Below, piece after piece: positions 1 through 8,269 of a DNA stretch of 64,000 nt. This stretch comes from Bacteroidota bacterium. Its GTDB lineage: Bacteria; Bacteroidota; Bacteroidia; Chitinophagales; Chitinophagaceae. The stretch is taken from contig CANHGS010000005.1 of the NCBI GenBank assembly GCA_947460595.1, positions 1 through 64,000 on the forward strand. Direction: 5' to 3'. Both the position numbers and the translations under genes were made by a program. Under the pieces are notes generated by a model, which saw only the letters and a list, made by a program, of their open reading frames with translations, was not told the origin of the DNA and ran no database searches. The stretch's first letter is position 1. Each line of letters opens with the position of its first letter.

Positions 1-148
1 ATTATACAATAAACAAATAATTGTACCGAATATAAAACCCGCATACTTAAAGAGTGCTAAAATTAATGGGCAATTTAAATTTATCGGATTAGAGACAAGT
101 GTAAGTAATGCAAGTGTTAATTTATACGAAATACCATTTATATTTTAA
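1..148 (+). CDS. C-terminal tail of an unidentified protein (5' end outside window)
   Basis: Frame 2 of the plus strand is open from the window edge for 48 codons and stops with TAA at 146-148. The tail reads as alternating polar and hydrophobic residues and ends in EIPFIF, which would suit a beta-rich C-terminal domain. The stop is followed by a structured intergenic element with a terminator in the same orientation, which supports a real plus-strand gene end. The family cannot be named from so short a piece. Confidence 0.5.
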   Translation, partial: LYNKQIIVPNIKPAYLKSAKINGQFKFIGLETSVSNASVNLYEIPFIF

Positions 149-180
149 ATCGTATTCTATGTTAAAATAAAAAGGAATAG

Positions 181-310
181 AATGCCACCAGAAACCTTCA
201 TAATCAAGGGGTCGTAGGATCATGCCCTACTGGCCCCATCCCGAGTACTCGGGAAAAGGCAATATTATCAAGGGTTTATGCTGTTAAAGGCGTAGACCCT
301 TTTTATTTGG
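181..310 (+). repeat. Structured intergenic element, copy 1
   Basis: This stretch shares its beginning (CCACCAGAAACC, then TCATAATCA) and its end (ATCAAGGGTTTATGC followed by a terminator hairpin) with 7554-7655. The middle differs. Here it folds as GGGG-T-C-GTAGG (208-218), a 7-nt loop and CCTAC-GG-CCCC (226-237) with one bulged T, followed by the perfect 14-bp palindrome CCCGAGTACTCGGG at 240-253. Just after it, GGCCAAGTT occurs twice with an 11-bp period (321-340). It may be a dispersed intergenic repeat, an old attachment site or a structured RNA; the sequence alone does not decide. Confidence 0.5.
270..306 (+). terminator. Rho-independent terminator downstream of the partial gene
   Basis: A 12-bp stem (270-281 with 290-301), closed partly by G-U pairs, has an 8-nt loop and is followed by a T-rich run (300-307). 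Its orientation fits termination of the plus-strand gene that ends at 148. Confidence 0.65.
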
Positions 311-352
311 GGTAAGTCCCGGCCAAGTTCTGGCCAAGTTTTGTGTTTTTAG

Positions 353-374
353 AAGGAAAACAGGGGTGAATGGA
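353..374. repeat. Short intergenic repeat, copy A (partner at 2204-2224)
   Basis: AAGGAAAACAGGGGTGAATGGA here matches AAGGAAACAGGGATGAATGGA at 2204-2224 with one indel and one substitution. Both copies lie just beyond the stop codon of a minus-strand gene (407 and 2245). Function unknown. Confidence 0.4.
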
Positions 375-406
375 GGTGAAGGGGTAGAATTGTTCGATAC
401 TAACAT

Positions 407-1048
407 CTATGGTATCATCCATTTATAACTATCATGCACATAATCGAAAAAAGCCCTTCGATGCCCTGCATGGTTCAACCATAACCATTCCATTGATTCA
501 ACTTGTATGGAAACAATTCCAAAATATTTTGCTCCTGCCTCACTATCTGCTAATGTAAATTTTTCCTGCTCAATCTCCTCCGATAATCCACTGGTGGGTA
601 TTGCTGAGAAACTAGAGGGACTGGCTTGAGTTAAATAACAACGCCTACTGGACAAAGTTGTTTTTTGCCAGGCTTCAGAAGTTATTGTGTCATTAAAATG
701 CAAGATTGCCTTACCATTTACCCTGATCTGAACACGAGTAGATGCATCGTAAAACAAAGCACTAATGGAATCATTATTTTGTAATTCTTTCCATTTATTG
801 CTTCTAATATCGGTATGAAAACGAAGTTCCTTTAACAATGGGAAGGCCTTCCTAAGCACAACGGTTCGCATGCTCAGTGCTCCATTGGTTAGTGTAGCCA
901 CGCAAGGGGTATGAAAAGGACTTCTACTTTTTATAGACCCATTGACCAATTGGATCCAACAATCTTTTTCTAGTTTATCAATACTATAACTAATACCATT
1001 AATTGTTACTTCATCCTTGGTTTGATGCATATCCTTTTCTTTATTCAT
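407..1048 (-). CDS. Pyridoxamine 5'-phosphate oxidase-like FMN split-barrel protein
   Basis: A 213-aa cytoplasmic protein with the PNPOx-like split barrel. RTVVLRK (about residues 61-67) corresponds to the FMN-binding strand of PdxH, FHTDIRSNKWKEL to the F-T...S-K phosphate-contact region, and ALFYDASTRVQIRVNG to the strand around the R-Q-V-R-V segment of PdxH. The C-terminus (GHRRAFFDY...W..P) only loosely resembles the PdxH ending and lacks a clear RLAP motif, so vitamin B6 oxidation should not be assumed; members of this family include general FMN-dependent oxidoreductases. It starts 2 bp after the stop of the flavin amine oxidase gene, so the two flavoenzymes are probably co-transcribed. 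Confidence is high for the fold and low for the substrate. Confidence 0.8.
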   Translation of the reverse strand: MNKEKDMHQTKDEVTINGISYSIDKLEKDCWIQLVNGSIKSRSPFHTPCVATLTNGALSMRTVVLRKAFPLLKELRFHTDIRSNKWKELQNNDSISALFYDASTRVQIRVNGKAILHFNDTITSEAWQKTTLSSRRCYLTQASPSSFSAIPTSGLSEEIEQEKFTLADSEAGAKYFGIVSIQVESMEWLWLNHAGHRRAFFDYVHDSYKWMIP

Positions 1049-1050
1049 GG

Positions 1051-2112
1051 TTAATGAGCCATTAACTTCAAAATCCTTTTGGCTACAACATTGGAAGCTA
1101 TAACAGCTGCTTCCATATAACCGCTAAATGTTTTGGAAGTTTCTGTTCCTGTAAATAAAAGCTTGCCATTCATATAACTATCCTCATAAATACTATGTCC
1201 GTTATTAAAATGGGGTGGTAAAAATGTATCTTCTTTTGGCTGAATATATTTATCGTTCCAAATTTTATCATTGTAGCTTTCAAAATTTTCTACTTCCTGC
1301 CCAAAATAACGTATCAATTGTGCAATCACTTTTTCCTTTCGTTCCTTCTGGGTATAATGATTTGCCGAGACATTTAAAAATCCCTTTAACGCAAATTTTG
1401 AATTTTCAAAATTGCAGTGATCGTATATTTCAGTAGCCAATCCTGATTGACTATAAACACTTCCCGAAAATCCATTGTCTTTCCAAAACGGCTTTTTATA
1501 CTCAACAGAAAATTTAATAGAACCACTCATCCAGGTTTGCGTTTTCATCATCACTTCTTTTAAGCCTGGTGGTAGCTTTGGTGTAAATTCAAGCGTATTG
1601 ATAGCTAATTTAGGAGGCAAGGCAATAATAAGATAATTACAAAAAAAGTGGTTATTCAGGCTATCGCTAATTTTGATCTTATGATCTTCTTCTACAATTC
1701 CAATTACCTCAGTATTTAACACTATATTTTCTTTACCAATTAGGTTGTTTAGTTCATCAATAATACTAATACTCCCTCCTTTAATACGATAAGCAGAATG
1801 ACTATTAGCCGGTACAAAGTATTGTTGTGGTGGTTCAAAAGACATTGTTTCAAACAAAGCGATGCCTTCAGTAAATTGTTCAAAATATCCAATATTTAAT
1901 TCCGATAAAAGCTTAGTAAGATGTACATGTTCTTTGCTAAACCAAGTAGCACCCATTTCCATATGCGTATTTTGTTTGCCACGGATGGTTTGTATACGGC
2001 CTCCTAATCGGTTTTGTGCTTCTAATATTTTGAAATGTATGCCCGCTTTTTTTAATTGATACGCAGTAGACAATCCACTTAACCCTGCCCCTATAATGAT
2101 TACATCTTCCAT
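1051..2112 (-). CDS. FAD-dependent amine oxidase-like oxidoreductase
   Basis: A 353-aa flavoprotein. The N-terminus carries the Rossmann dinucleotide motif GAGLSGLSTAYQL with the following acidic residue and LGGRI (residues about 8-42), typical of the amino-oxidase (MAO/PAO) superfamily. The C-terminus has the family's second FAD motif, FTGTETSKTFSGYMEAAV (about 321-338). At 353 aa it is shorter than typical monoamine oxidases (about 450 aa), so the substrate domain is compact. No signal peptide is seen. The downstream FMN oxidase follows after 2 bp. A 24-bp near-palindrome lies directly upstream of the start. The substrate is unknown; an amine or a desaturation substrate is possible. Confidence 0.85.
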   Translation of the reverse strand: MEDVIIIGAGLSGLSTAYQLKKAGIHFKILEAQNRLGGRIQTIRGKQNTHMEMGATWFSKEHVHLTKLLSELNIGYFEQFTEGIALFETMSFEPPQQYFVPANSHSAYRIKGGSISIIDELNNLIGKENIVLNTEVIGIVEEDHKIKISDSLNNHFFCNYLIIALPPKLAINTLEFTPKLPPGLKEVMMKTQTWMSGSIKFSVEYKKPFWKDNGFSGSVYSQSGLATEIYDHCNFENSKFALKGFLNVSANHYTQKERKEKVIAQLIRYFGQEVENFESYNDKIWNDKYIQPKEDTFLPPHFNNGHSIYEDSYMNGKLLFTGTETSKTFSGYMEAAVIASNVVAKRILKLMAH

Positions 2113-2126
2113 ATTTAATTTTAAAC

Positions 2127-2150
2127 TGACCCAGTAATATTAGTGAGTCA
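2127..2150. promoter_or_regulatory. 24-bp inverted repeat upstream of the flavin oxidase pair
   Basis: The dyad TGAC-CCAG-TAATATTA-GTGA-GTCA is centred near 2138.5 with 10 of 12 arm positions complementary. It lies 15-38 bp upstream of the ATG at 2112, where an operator would overlap a minus-strand promoter. No regulator gene sits next to it. Candidate only. Confidence 0.35.
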
Positions 2151-2203
2151 ATAAATATAAAATTAGATTATTATTTTTTGAAATAAACGGCTACCTGTTG
2201 CTT

Positions 2204-2224
2204 AAGGAAACAGGGATGAATGGA
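2204..2224. repeat. Short intergenic repeat, copy B (partner at 353-374)
   Basis: Near-identical to 353-374 and again just beyond the stop codon of a minus-strand gene. See the entry at 353. Confidence 0.4.
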
Positions 2225-2244
2225 TGTTTTAGGGAGGGTGTAAT

Positions 2245-4653
2245 TCAAAACTTATAACTATAGCCAACTCTTATTACCTGTGTTTCATAATAGTCGTTGC
2301 TTGTATAGATAAAGCCCTGTCCCTTAATTTCTTTTTTAGTAATCATGGTGTTAAACAAATCGGTTGCATTAAAAAATAATTCACCTTTATTTTTTTGGAT
2401 TAACTTTTTAATTCCAACGTCTAAATAAAACCTAGAATTTATTTTTCCTTGTGGTATAATATCTGGTGCTAAATAAATAGCTATTAGCTGTGCATCTATA
2501 TTTTTAGCAACTTGAAAGCTATTATTTATTTTTAAATTGCCTGAAAATATTTCTTGTTTGTCTGCAAAAAAAAGATGTGTTGATGGATATTTATTTTCAA
2601 CTGAAAATGCATCTATTTGGTTTTTGTATCCGTTTAGGTTAATACTGAACTTATATTTTTTTGAAATTTCTTGGGCGTAAATAATCTCTATGCCGGTATT
2701 GTAGCTCTTATTTACATTTTGAAATGTGGCATAAATTAAACTACTTGGTGGTATGGTACTGGATATTCGAGTAATTGTGCCATCTGAAATTTTGTGATAA
2801 ATAGCGTTATATAAACTTCCAGTTCCCCAGGTAGTTTTATAAGCAAATTCTATGGCATTTGTAAATTGTGGTCTTAGAGCAGGGTTGCCCACTTTTATAA
2901 TCTCGGCATCATCATATTTTGGAAAAATACGAATATCAACTTCGTTAGGTCTGTCAACTCTTCGGTTATAAAAAATTGAAAATTTATGATTCTCATTCAT
3001 TTTATAAGCCAAACGTACATTAAGAAAAGGCTGTGTATAATTATAGCTATCACTCTTATACACAATGTGATTTGGGTTAACGTCATATTGAATTTTTACA
3101 TACTCAACGCGTACGCCTATTTCCGCTTCCCATTTCTTATTTTCAATGATATAATTTTCATACAAGGCTGGAATTAATTCTTTATAGGTAGCCCAACCAC
3201 CCGCTTTAGTATCTAATACAGAATTAGTGCCTGGAATAAATTGCATATTTGTAGGAATATTTCTATTTCTAAATTTTACTCCTGTTTCAATTCGGCCATA
3301 TTTTAATGGTTTTATATAATCAAAGTTGAATTCAAAAACTTGCTCGTCTGATAATAATTTAAACGCATCAGTACCTGAAGAACTTGGTAAAAAATTAGTA
3401 TAAAAATACTTTTCATCTTCCCTGTGAAAAGTATAATTAAAGCCAATATTTAAAACATGACCTGGTTCTTTAAACTTATGTTGATAATTGGTAGTTGCCA
3501 TTATGGTAGTCTTCAATTCATCTTCTAGAAACTGCCAAAGCCTTTTCCGTTGTGTCAAATTCCCATTAAAAAATGGTTGATCGCCTCTGTCAATTATCTT
3601 CTCACTTCCAAAAAGTCCTGAAAAAGTGAATGTGTTTTGTTCATCAATCACATAGTCAATACCTGATTTTAATGTTGTAAAATGGGTATTTCTATTTCGT
3701 TTTAATTGTGAATTAATGGTGTCACCATTGTCATAAATTCTTGTTACAAATTCATTTTTGTTCAAGGTCTCAGTATACAAATAATCTCCTTGAAAAAAAA
3801 TATTCACCTTGTTCTTCCTATAATTAAGTGATGTGCTTGGGTTAACTTTAGGTGTAAATGTATACTGAGGCCTAATCATTGGTAAATTATCTTCTCGCAC
3901 CCAAAGAGATCCTAAGCCTGTGCTAAAACCAACTTTCCCATTAAAACCCTCACTCTTATTTTTCTTATAAATAATATTGATTATCCCTGCATTTCCGTTG
4001 GCATCATATTTAGAAGAAGGATTATTAATAATTTCAATTTTTTCAATAGCAGAAGCAGGTATATTATCAAGTCCAGTTTGATTCCCAAATCCTGTTAATG
4101 CAGTTTGCTTTCCATCTATTAGAACTGTTATTCTGTTGTTGCCTCTAAGTAGTACTTTGCCATCTTGAACAGTTACACTTGGCAAATTTTGCATAACCTG
4201 CAATACTGAACCACCACTTTGACTTAGATTGTCTTTTAGTGAAAATGTTTTTTTATCCATTTTTTCACTTATCTGAGTTGCATTGCTCATAACAACTACA
4301 TCTTCTAGTGCAGTCCGTTTTTCTTCTATTTCAATTATTTTAAGATCTAAATATTCGCTTAAATTACCTACAAATAAAGATTGTTGAATTGTTGTATAAC
4401 CAATATAGGTTAATTCCAAAAAATAGCTTCCTGGATTTACTTTTGATAAATTAAAACGCCCATCATCGTTAGTGACCGTTCCACTATAAAAAGTACTATC
4501 CTTTGCGCTTTTCAAAACCACATTAACAAATGGTAAGACTGTTTTATTTTTTTTATCTTTTATAATTCCCGATACTGTTACGCTAGTTTGTGCATTTGAA
4601 ATTGAAAAAATCAGCAATTGAAAAATTAGAACTATTAAATATTTGGTTTGCAT
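2245..4653 (-). CDS. TonB-dependent receptor-like outer-membrane beta-barrel protein
   Basis: An outer-membrane protein of about 802 aa. From the ATG at 4653 it has a clean signal peptide ending SISNAQ; an upstream ATG at 4677 would add 8 residues. A carboxypeptidase-regulatory-like beta-sandwich follows (VSGIIKDKKNKTVLPFVNV... to LTYIGY, about 25-95), then a plug-like domain with VLRG-type and IEKIEIINNPSSKYDANGN segments (about 130-240), and a long barrel ending VIRVGYSYKF with the usual terminal phenylalanine. This is the architecture of the OMP_b-brl_3 family of Bacteroidota, usually implicated in uptake of an unidentified substrate. No SusD partner is adjacent. It lies upstream of the flavin oxidase genes on the same strand with a 132-bp gap holding a dyad, so it may be a separate unit. 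Confidence 0.85.
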   Translation of the reverse strand: MQTKYLIVLIFQLLIFSISNAQTSVTVSGIIKDKKNKTVLPFVNVVLKSAKDSTFYSGTVTNDDGRFNLSKVNPGSYFLELTYIGYTTIQQSLFVGNLSEYLDLKIIEIEEKRTALEDVVVMSNATQISEKMDKKTFSLKDNLSQSGGSVLQVMQNLPSVTVQDGKVLLRGNNRITVLIDGKQTALTGFGNQTGLDNIPASAIEKIEIINNPSSKYDANGNAGIINIIYKKNKSEGFNGKVGFSTGLGSLWVREDNLPMIRPQYTFTPKVNPSTSLNYRKNKVNIFFQGDYLYTETLNKNEFVTRIYDNGDTINSQLKRNRNTHFTTLKSGIDYVIDEQNTFTFSGLFGSEKIIDRGDQPFFNGNLTQRKRLWQFLEDELKTTIMATTNYQHKFKEPGHVLNIGFNYTFHREDEKYFYTNFLPSSSGTDAFKLLSDEQVFEFNFDYIKPLKYGRIETGVKFRNRNIPTNMQFIPGTNSVLDTKAGGWATYKELIPALYENYIIENKKWEAEIGVRVEYVKIQYDVNPNHIVYKSDSYNYTQPFLNVRLAYKMNENHKFSIFYNRRVDRPNEVDIRIFPKYDDAEIIKVGNPALRPQFTNAIEFAYKTTWGTGSLYNAIYHKISDGTITRISSTIPPSSLIYATFQNVNKSYNTGIEIIYAQEISKKYKFSINLNGYKNQIDAFSVENKYPSTHLFFADKQEIFSGNLKINNSFQVAKNIDAQLIAIYLAPDIIPQGKINSRFYLDVGIKKLIQKNKGELFFNATDLFNTMITKKEIKGQGFIYTSNDYYETQVIRVGYSYKF

Positions 4654-4789
4654 TAGTAAATGTATATTATTAATCATATTTCATGAAATAGAGAATTTAC
4701 AATAACTGCCAAAGTCCTTCTTACTTGTCTGCTAGATGTATCTTTTCTTTACTACTGAACAGATTAAAGACAAAAAATATAATAACAAA

Positions 4790-6328
4790 TTATTTCAAAA
4801 TGTTAAGCTGCCTCCATGGATATTCCCCATCATTTTTTTGAGCTGTTCCAGGAGTGGATCTGCCTTCCTGTATATATTTTTTCATAAGTGTGGTCAACTC
4901 CTGTACAATTAGCGGAAACTGATTATAACAATTGTCTTTTTCAGTGGGATCTTTTCTTAAGTTATATAATTGAATGGCTGGCAGGCCTTCCTCAGCTTTA
5001 CCCGGAGTTGGAAAACTCCAGCCTCCTGAGCCTGCAGCAAATATAAGTTTCCAATCACCCTTGCGTATTGCAAAACTACCATTGATGGAATGATGAACAC
5101 TTGCTTCACGTATAGTGTGGTTATAATTGGGGTTCAATAAAACTGGAAGGAGATTATAGCTGTCCTCTGCCTCATTGTCTTTTAAATTATAACCTACAAT
5201 GGATGCAAATGTGGCCATGAAATCATTCAAGGAAACAGTTTGCGAAACTGTTCTTGCTTGCTTGATTTTTTTTGGCCATTGGACCAACAAGGGAACACGG
5301 TGACCACCTTCAAATATATCTGCTTTATGTCCACGGTAGCCGTTATTTGGATCATGATCTAGATTTTTCAAAAATTTAAAATCCGCTTCAGGTGAACAGC
5401 CATTATCACTGGTAAAAACAAGGATAGTATTTTCAGTAAGATGATGATCCTTTAACGATTGTTGAATGGAACCAACAAAATCATCAACCTGTTTCACAAA
5501 ATCTGCATATATATTCAAACCAGAACTTCCAACGAATGATTTTTTTGGTGCAATTGGAGTATGGGGGGCAGTAATGGGAAGATAAAGAAAGAATGGCTTA
5601 CCGCTACTGGATGCCTTGGAAATAAACTTTAAAGATTCCTGCTGAAGATCAGGTATTATATGTTCAAGATTCCAACCATCCACCCCAGTTCCAGGTCTGC
5701 AATCTGCATAAGCTTGACTTGCATAAAATACGGTAGGAGTACCCTTGATTGTCTCATTTTCAATATAGGTATAAGGTGGGTAATTGGGTGCGTCCATACC
5801 AAAGAAATAATCAAACCCAATGGAGGTTGGTCCTCCAGTTACCTTCACACTATAATCAATATTATTTTCGTTTTTATTGTCAACCGGAGGCCTAGCATCG
5901 GTTGTAGTCCAATTCCAACCCAGATGCCATTTTCCTATTGCTGCTGTCTGGTATCCCTTTGTTTTAAGCATGCTAGCTATATTGGTTCTTGCCTTTTCCA
6001 TCAAAGGCTTGTCGTACTGAACTAGCACTCCCTCCTTTAATCTAGATCTCCAATTGTACCTGCCCGTAAGTATGCTATAACGGGTTGGTGTACATACAGA
6101 AGCACTTGAATGTGCATCAGTAAATAAGATTCCGTTTTCGGAAATCTTGTTAATGTTAGGTGTTTTAATTTTTCCACTCTTATTGAAACATGAAATATCA
6201 CCCATCCCCAAATCATCAGCCAGAATAAAAATGATGTTGGGGCGGCTTTGATGTTCTTGTGCATTGCTCATCACAAAAGCAAAAAGAAAACAAGAAAAAA
6301 TAAAAATGATGCGAATATGTTGGCGCAT
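4790..6328 (-). CDS. Secreted type I (formylglycine) sulfatase
   Basis: A sulfatase of the alkaline-phosphatase superfamily. The ATG at 6328 gives a good signal peptide (hydrophobic run ending SNAQ); the longer frame from 6373 does not improve it. The metal-binding ADD motif is in PNIIFILADDLGMGD. The sulfatase signature C-T-P-T-R, with the cysteine that is matured to formylglycine, is in SVCTPTRYSILTGRYNWR. TSDNG supplies the second Asp/Asn metal-ligand pair, and GGHRVPLLVQWP follows as in arylsulfatases. It should hydrolyse a sulfate ester in the periplasm or outside the cell; the actual substrate (sulfated glycan or small molecule) is not evident. No anaerobic maturase (anSME) or FGE gene is in the window, so maturation must be encoded elsewhere. 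Confidence 0.92.
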   Translation of the reverse strand: MRQHIRIIFIFSCFLFAFVMSNAQEHQSRPNIIFILADDLGMGDISCFNKSGKIKTPNINKISENGILFTDAHSSASVCTPTRYSILTGRYNWRSRLKEGVLVQYDKPLMEKARTNIASMLKTKGYQTAAIGKWHLGWNWTTTDARPPVDNKNENNIDYSVKVTGGPTSIGFDYFFGMDAPNYPPYTYIENETIKGTPTVFYASQAYADCRPGTGVDGWNLEHIIPDLQQESLKFISKASSSGKPFFLYLPITAPHTPIAPKKSFVGSSGLNIYADFVKQVDDFVGSIQQSLKDHHLTENTILVFTSDNGCSPEADFKFLKNLDHDPNNGYRGHKADIFEGGHRVPLLVQWPKKIKQARTVSQTVSLNDFMATFASIVGYNLKDNEAEDSYNLLPVLLNPNYNHTIREASVHHSINGSFAIRKGDWKLIFAAGSGGWSFPTPGKAEEGLPAIQLYNLRKDPTEKDNCYNQFPLIVQELTTLMKKYIQEGRSTPGTAQKNDGEYPWRQLNILK

Positions 6329-6532
6329 ACAACAAGATAACAAAATTTTAAAATGACTATTAACTTGGAACAAGTAATACTGAAAAAATTTTCTTGATTA
6401 CAGATTTTCCCTAATAATGATTTAATAAACAGGCAAAGCGTTATGCTAGATTCTAGGCCAGATTCTCTACAGGTTTTGATTAAAAACAGGTTAAAACAGG
6501 TGATAATACATCAATTTCAATATTATATCCTA

Positions 6533-6562
6533 TTGATGATCAATAATAGAAAAACTACTTTG
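6533..6562 (+). promoter_or_regulatory. Candidate Bacteroidota-type promoter for the propeller gene
   Basis: TTG at 6533-6535 is followed after 20 bp by TACTTTG at 6556-6562, close to the TTG-N19-23-TAnnTTTG pattern of the Bacteroidota housekeeping sigma factor but one base shorter in the -7 box. The TTG is inside a perfect ATTGAT-G-ATCAAT dyad (6532-6544), a possible operator. It would give a leader of about 65 nt. Confidence 0.4.
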
Positions 6563-6634
6563 ATATAAAATGTCATATTTTTTGAATTTAATTTTATCAT
6601 TTAATATATTTATTGAAATATAAAATCAATCAAT

Positions 6635-7420
6635 ATGCAAACTACAGTAACTCGAATTTTAGCGATTCTTATTTTTTCACTAGCATCGCTAGTCTCTTAT
6701 TCTCAGCATTGGGAAAAAGTAGGAAAAGACGGTGAATGGGGGACTATTACTGATATGATTGCCTTTAATGGACATATATATAGTATTGAAAAAGATGGGA
6801 CTCTTTATAAGACAGATAAAGCCGGCAATCATCAACAGGTTGGCGAAAAAGGTATTTTCGACAATGTTCATTTTTTAGTAGGTCTTAATAATGAAATCTG
6901 GACAATTGAAGATGGAACACTTTATCGTCATAATGCTTCATCTGGAAGTTGGCAGGCGGTTGGAGATCATGGTGAATATAAGAACACAATTGCAGTGACT
7001 GCACTAGATGGAAAATTATATTCAGTGGAAGCTGACGGAACCCTATATGAGACAAGTACGGATGGTTCTTGGCGGCAAATTGGTAAAAAAGGCGAATTTA
7101 AAAATCTTGAATTACTTGTTGCCATGGGAGGATTCATTTGGACCGTAGAGGGCGGGACGCTATATAAAACTAATCCCAAGGCAATGGAATGGCAACAAGT
7201 AGGTGAGGTAGGTGAGTGGAAGACAACGATTGCCATGACTGCCAGTGATGGATTTATTTGGAGCGTTGAAAAAGACGGAACACTTTTTAAATCCGATAGT
7301 AACGGTCAGTATAAGCAGATTGGACCTAAAGGCGATATGAAAGCGGTAGATTTTATTGTGTCATTGGATGGGTTCTTTTATGTTGTTGAAAATGGGACAC
7401 TTTTTCGCACCAAGGGCTAA
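6635..7420 (+). CDS. Secreted six-repeat beta-propeller protein (tachylectin-like)
   Basis: A 261-aa protein with a signal peptide (cleavage likely after SYSQ) followed only by six repeats of about 40 aa. Each repeat carries W/Y-x-x-[VI]-G-x-x-G, then [IV]-[YW]-[ST]-[VI]-E, then GTL[YF]. The repeats alternate. Units 1, 3 and 5 have E-x-DGTL and the run TI-x-x-x-TA-like; units 2, 4 and 6 have one residue fewer before GTL and [FL]LV or FIV. The protein therefore looks like a two-blade unit triplicated. The pattern resembles five-bladed tachylectin-2-like lectins, so sugar or protein binding is a plausible role, but no enzyme motif is present. It is transcribed divergently from the sulfatase. 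Fold inferred, ligand unknown. Confidence 0.75.
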   Translation: MQTTVTRILAILIFSLASLVSYSQHWEKVGKDGEWGTITDMIAFNGHIYSIEKDGTLYKTDKAGNHQQVGEKGIFDNVHFLVGLNNEIWTIEDGTLYRHNASSGSWQAVGDHGEYKNTIAVTALDGKLYSVEADGTLYETSTDGSWRQIGKKGEFKNLELLVAMGGFIWTVEGGTLYKTNPKAMEWQQVGEVGEWKTTIAMTASDGFIWSVEKDGTLFKSDSNGQYKQIGPKGDMKAVDFIVSLDGFFYVVENGTLFRTKG

Positions 7421-7553
7421 TTATTATAAATTTTTAGAAAAATTATAATAAACAGTTGAGTCAATTATAAGGCATGTAGGGGTCGTGCCAATATTACTAT
7501 TGATAGAGATCGCTAATGTTTTTTTCACTAAATGGGGTTAAAAGAGATGGGAT

Positions 7554-7655
7554 ACCACCAGAAACCCTCATAATCAGGAGCCAAGATCTTGCACTGATGG
7601 GTCCACATAATAATCAAGGGTTTATGCTTTAAAATGCATGAACCCTTTTTTATTT
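7554..7655 (+). repeat. Structured intergenic element, copy 2
   Basis: It shares TACCACCAGAAACC and TCATAATCA at the start and AATCAAGGGTTTATGC plus a terminator at the end with 181-310. AAACCCT (7562-7568) is complementary to AGGGTTT (7617-7623), which is also the 5' arm of the terminator stem, so two exclusive folds are possible. It occupies most of the 306-bp gap between 7421 and 7726; the rest of the gap shows nothing I can name. Confidence 0.5.
7616..7655 (+). terminator. Rho-independent terminator in element copy 2
   Basis: A 12-bp stem (7616-7627 with 7636-7647) with an 8-nt loop and a T run at 7646-7654. It ends transcription from the propeller gene about 200 bp upstream. Arm sequences covary with copy 1 through G-U and A-U exchanges. 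Confidence 0.7.
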
Positions 7656-7726
7656 ATGACATCTCTTGGTTAGGTTTTGTTAAATGATTAGGGTGAATAA
7701 CTGTTTTGGCTTAATTTAGTTGGGTA

Positions 7727-8167
7727 ATGCAAAAAAAGCATGTTGAGATAATCAAGCATCAGATGAAAAGTATGCAACATAAAAAATGGATCAATATTCG
7801 TTTTATTATTCTTATTTGCATTGCCTTTATTTTTCCACAACTAGCATTTACTACCCAACATAAAACGGTTGGATTTACCAATCTAAGTTCAGGTATTTCT
7901 CAAATCAACTATTTTGAGAAAGCAACTAACAGTGATCAGGAACCCCAATTAAATCTTTTTGTAGAAGCTGAGTCAGAAGACGAAGACGACGTTCATAATG
8001 AACAGGTTGTTAGTAACGGATTCAATTCCGCTAATCAAAATTTCAAAGCAGTACACTATACTGTTGCTATTAATACGCTTTACTTAAGATTAGCATCCTG
8101 TTATCTTCACAAAGTAGACCTTCCTTTCTTTATACTCTACCATTCTTGGAAGAGCCACTTAGCTTAA
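7727..8167 (+). CDS. Small exported protein upstream of the RND efflux operon
   Basis: A 146-aa protein of unknown function. A basic N-terminus precedes one hydrophobic segment (FIILICIAFIFPQLAF), compatible with a signal peptide or anchor. Starts at 7727, 7763 and 7772 are possible, and the later ones give a more usual signal peptide. An acidic stretch (EAESEDEDD) lies in the middle, and the C-terminus is hydrophobic and aromatic (LPFFILYHSWKSHLA). It precedes the efflux adaptor by about 100 bp on the same strand and may be co-transcribed with it; an accessory or regulatory role is only a guess. I recognise no named domain. Confidence 0.55.
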   Translation: MQKKHVEIIKHQMKSMQHKKWINIRFIILICIAFIFPQLAFTTQHKTVGFTNLSSGISQINYFEKATNSDQEPQLNLFVEAESEDEDDVHNEQVVSNGFNSANQNFKAVHYTVAINTLYLRLASCYLHKVDLPFFILYHSWKSHLA

Positions 8168-8269
8168 CCTTATCTTAATCCTACGCTGCCCTATTGCGTA
8201 TTAGCATAAAGGCATTTGCATGTCCTGTCTTTCTATTCTTGTATTCATCAATTAGTCAAAATAAATTTA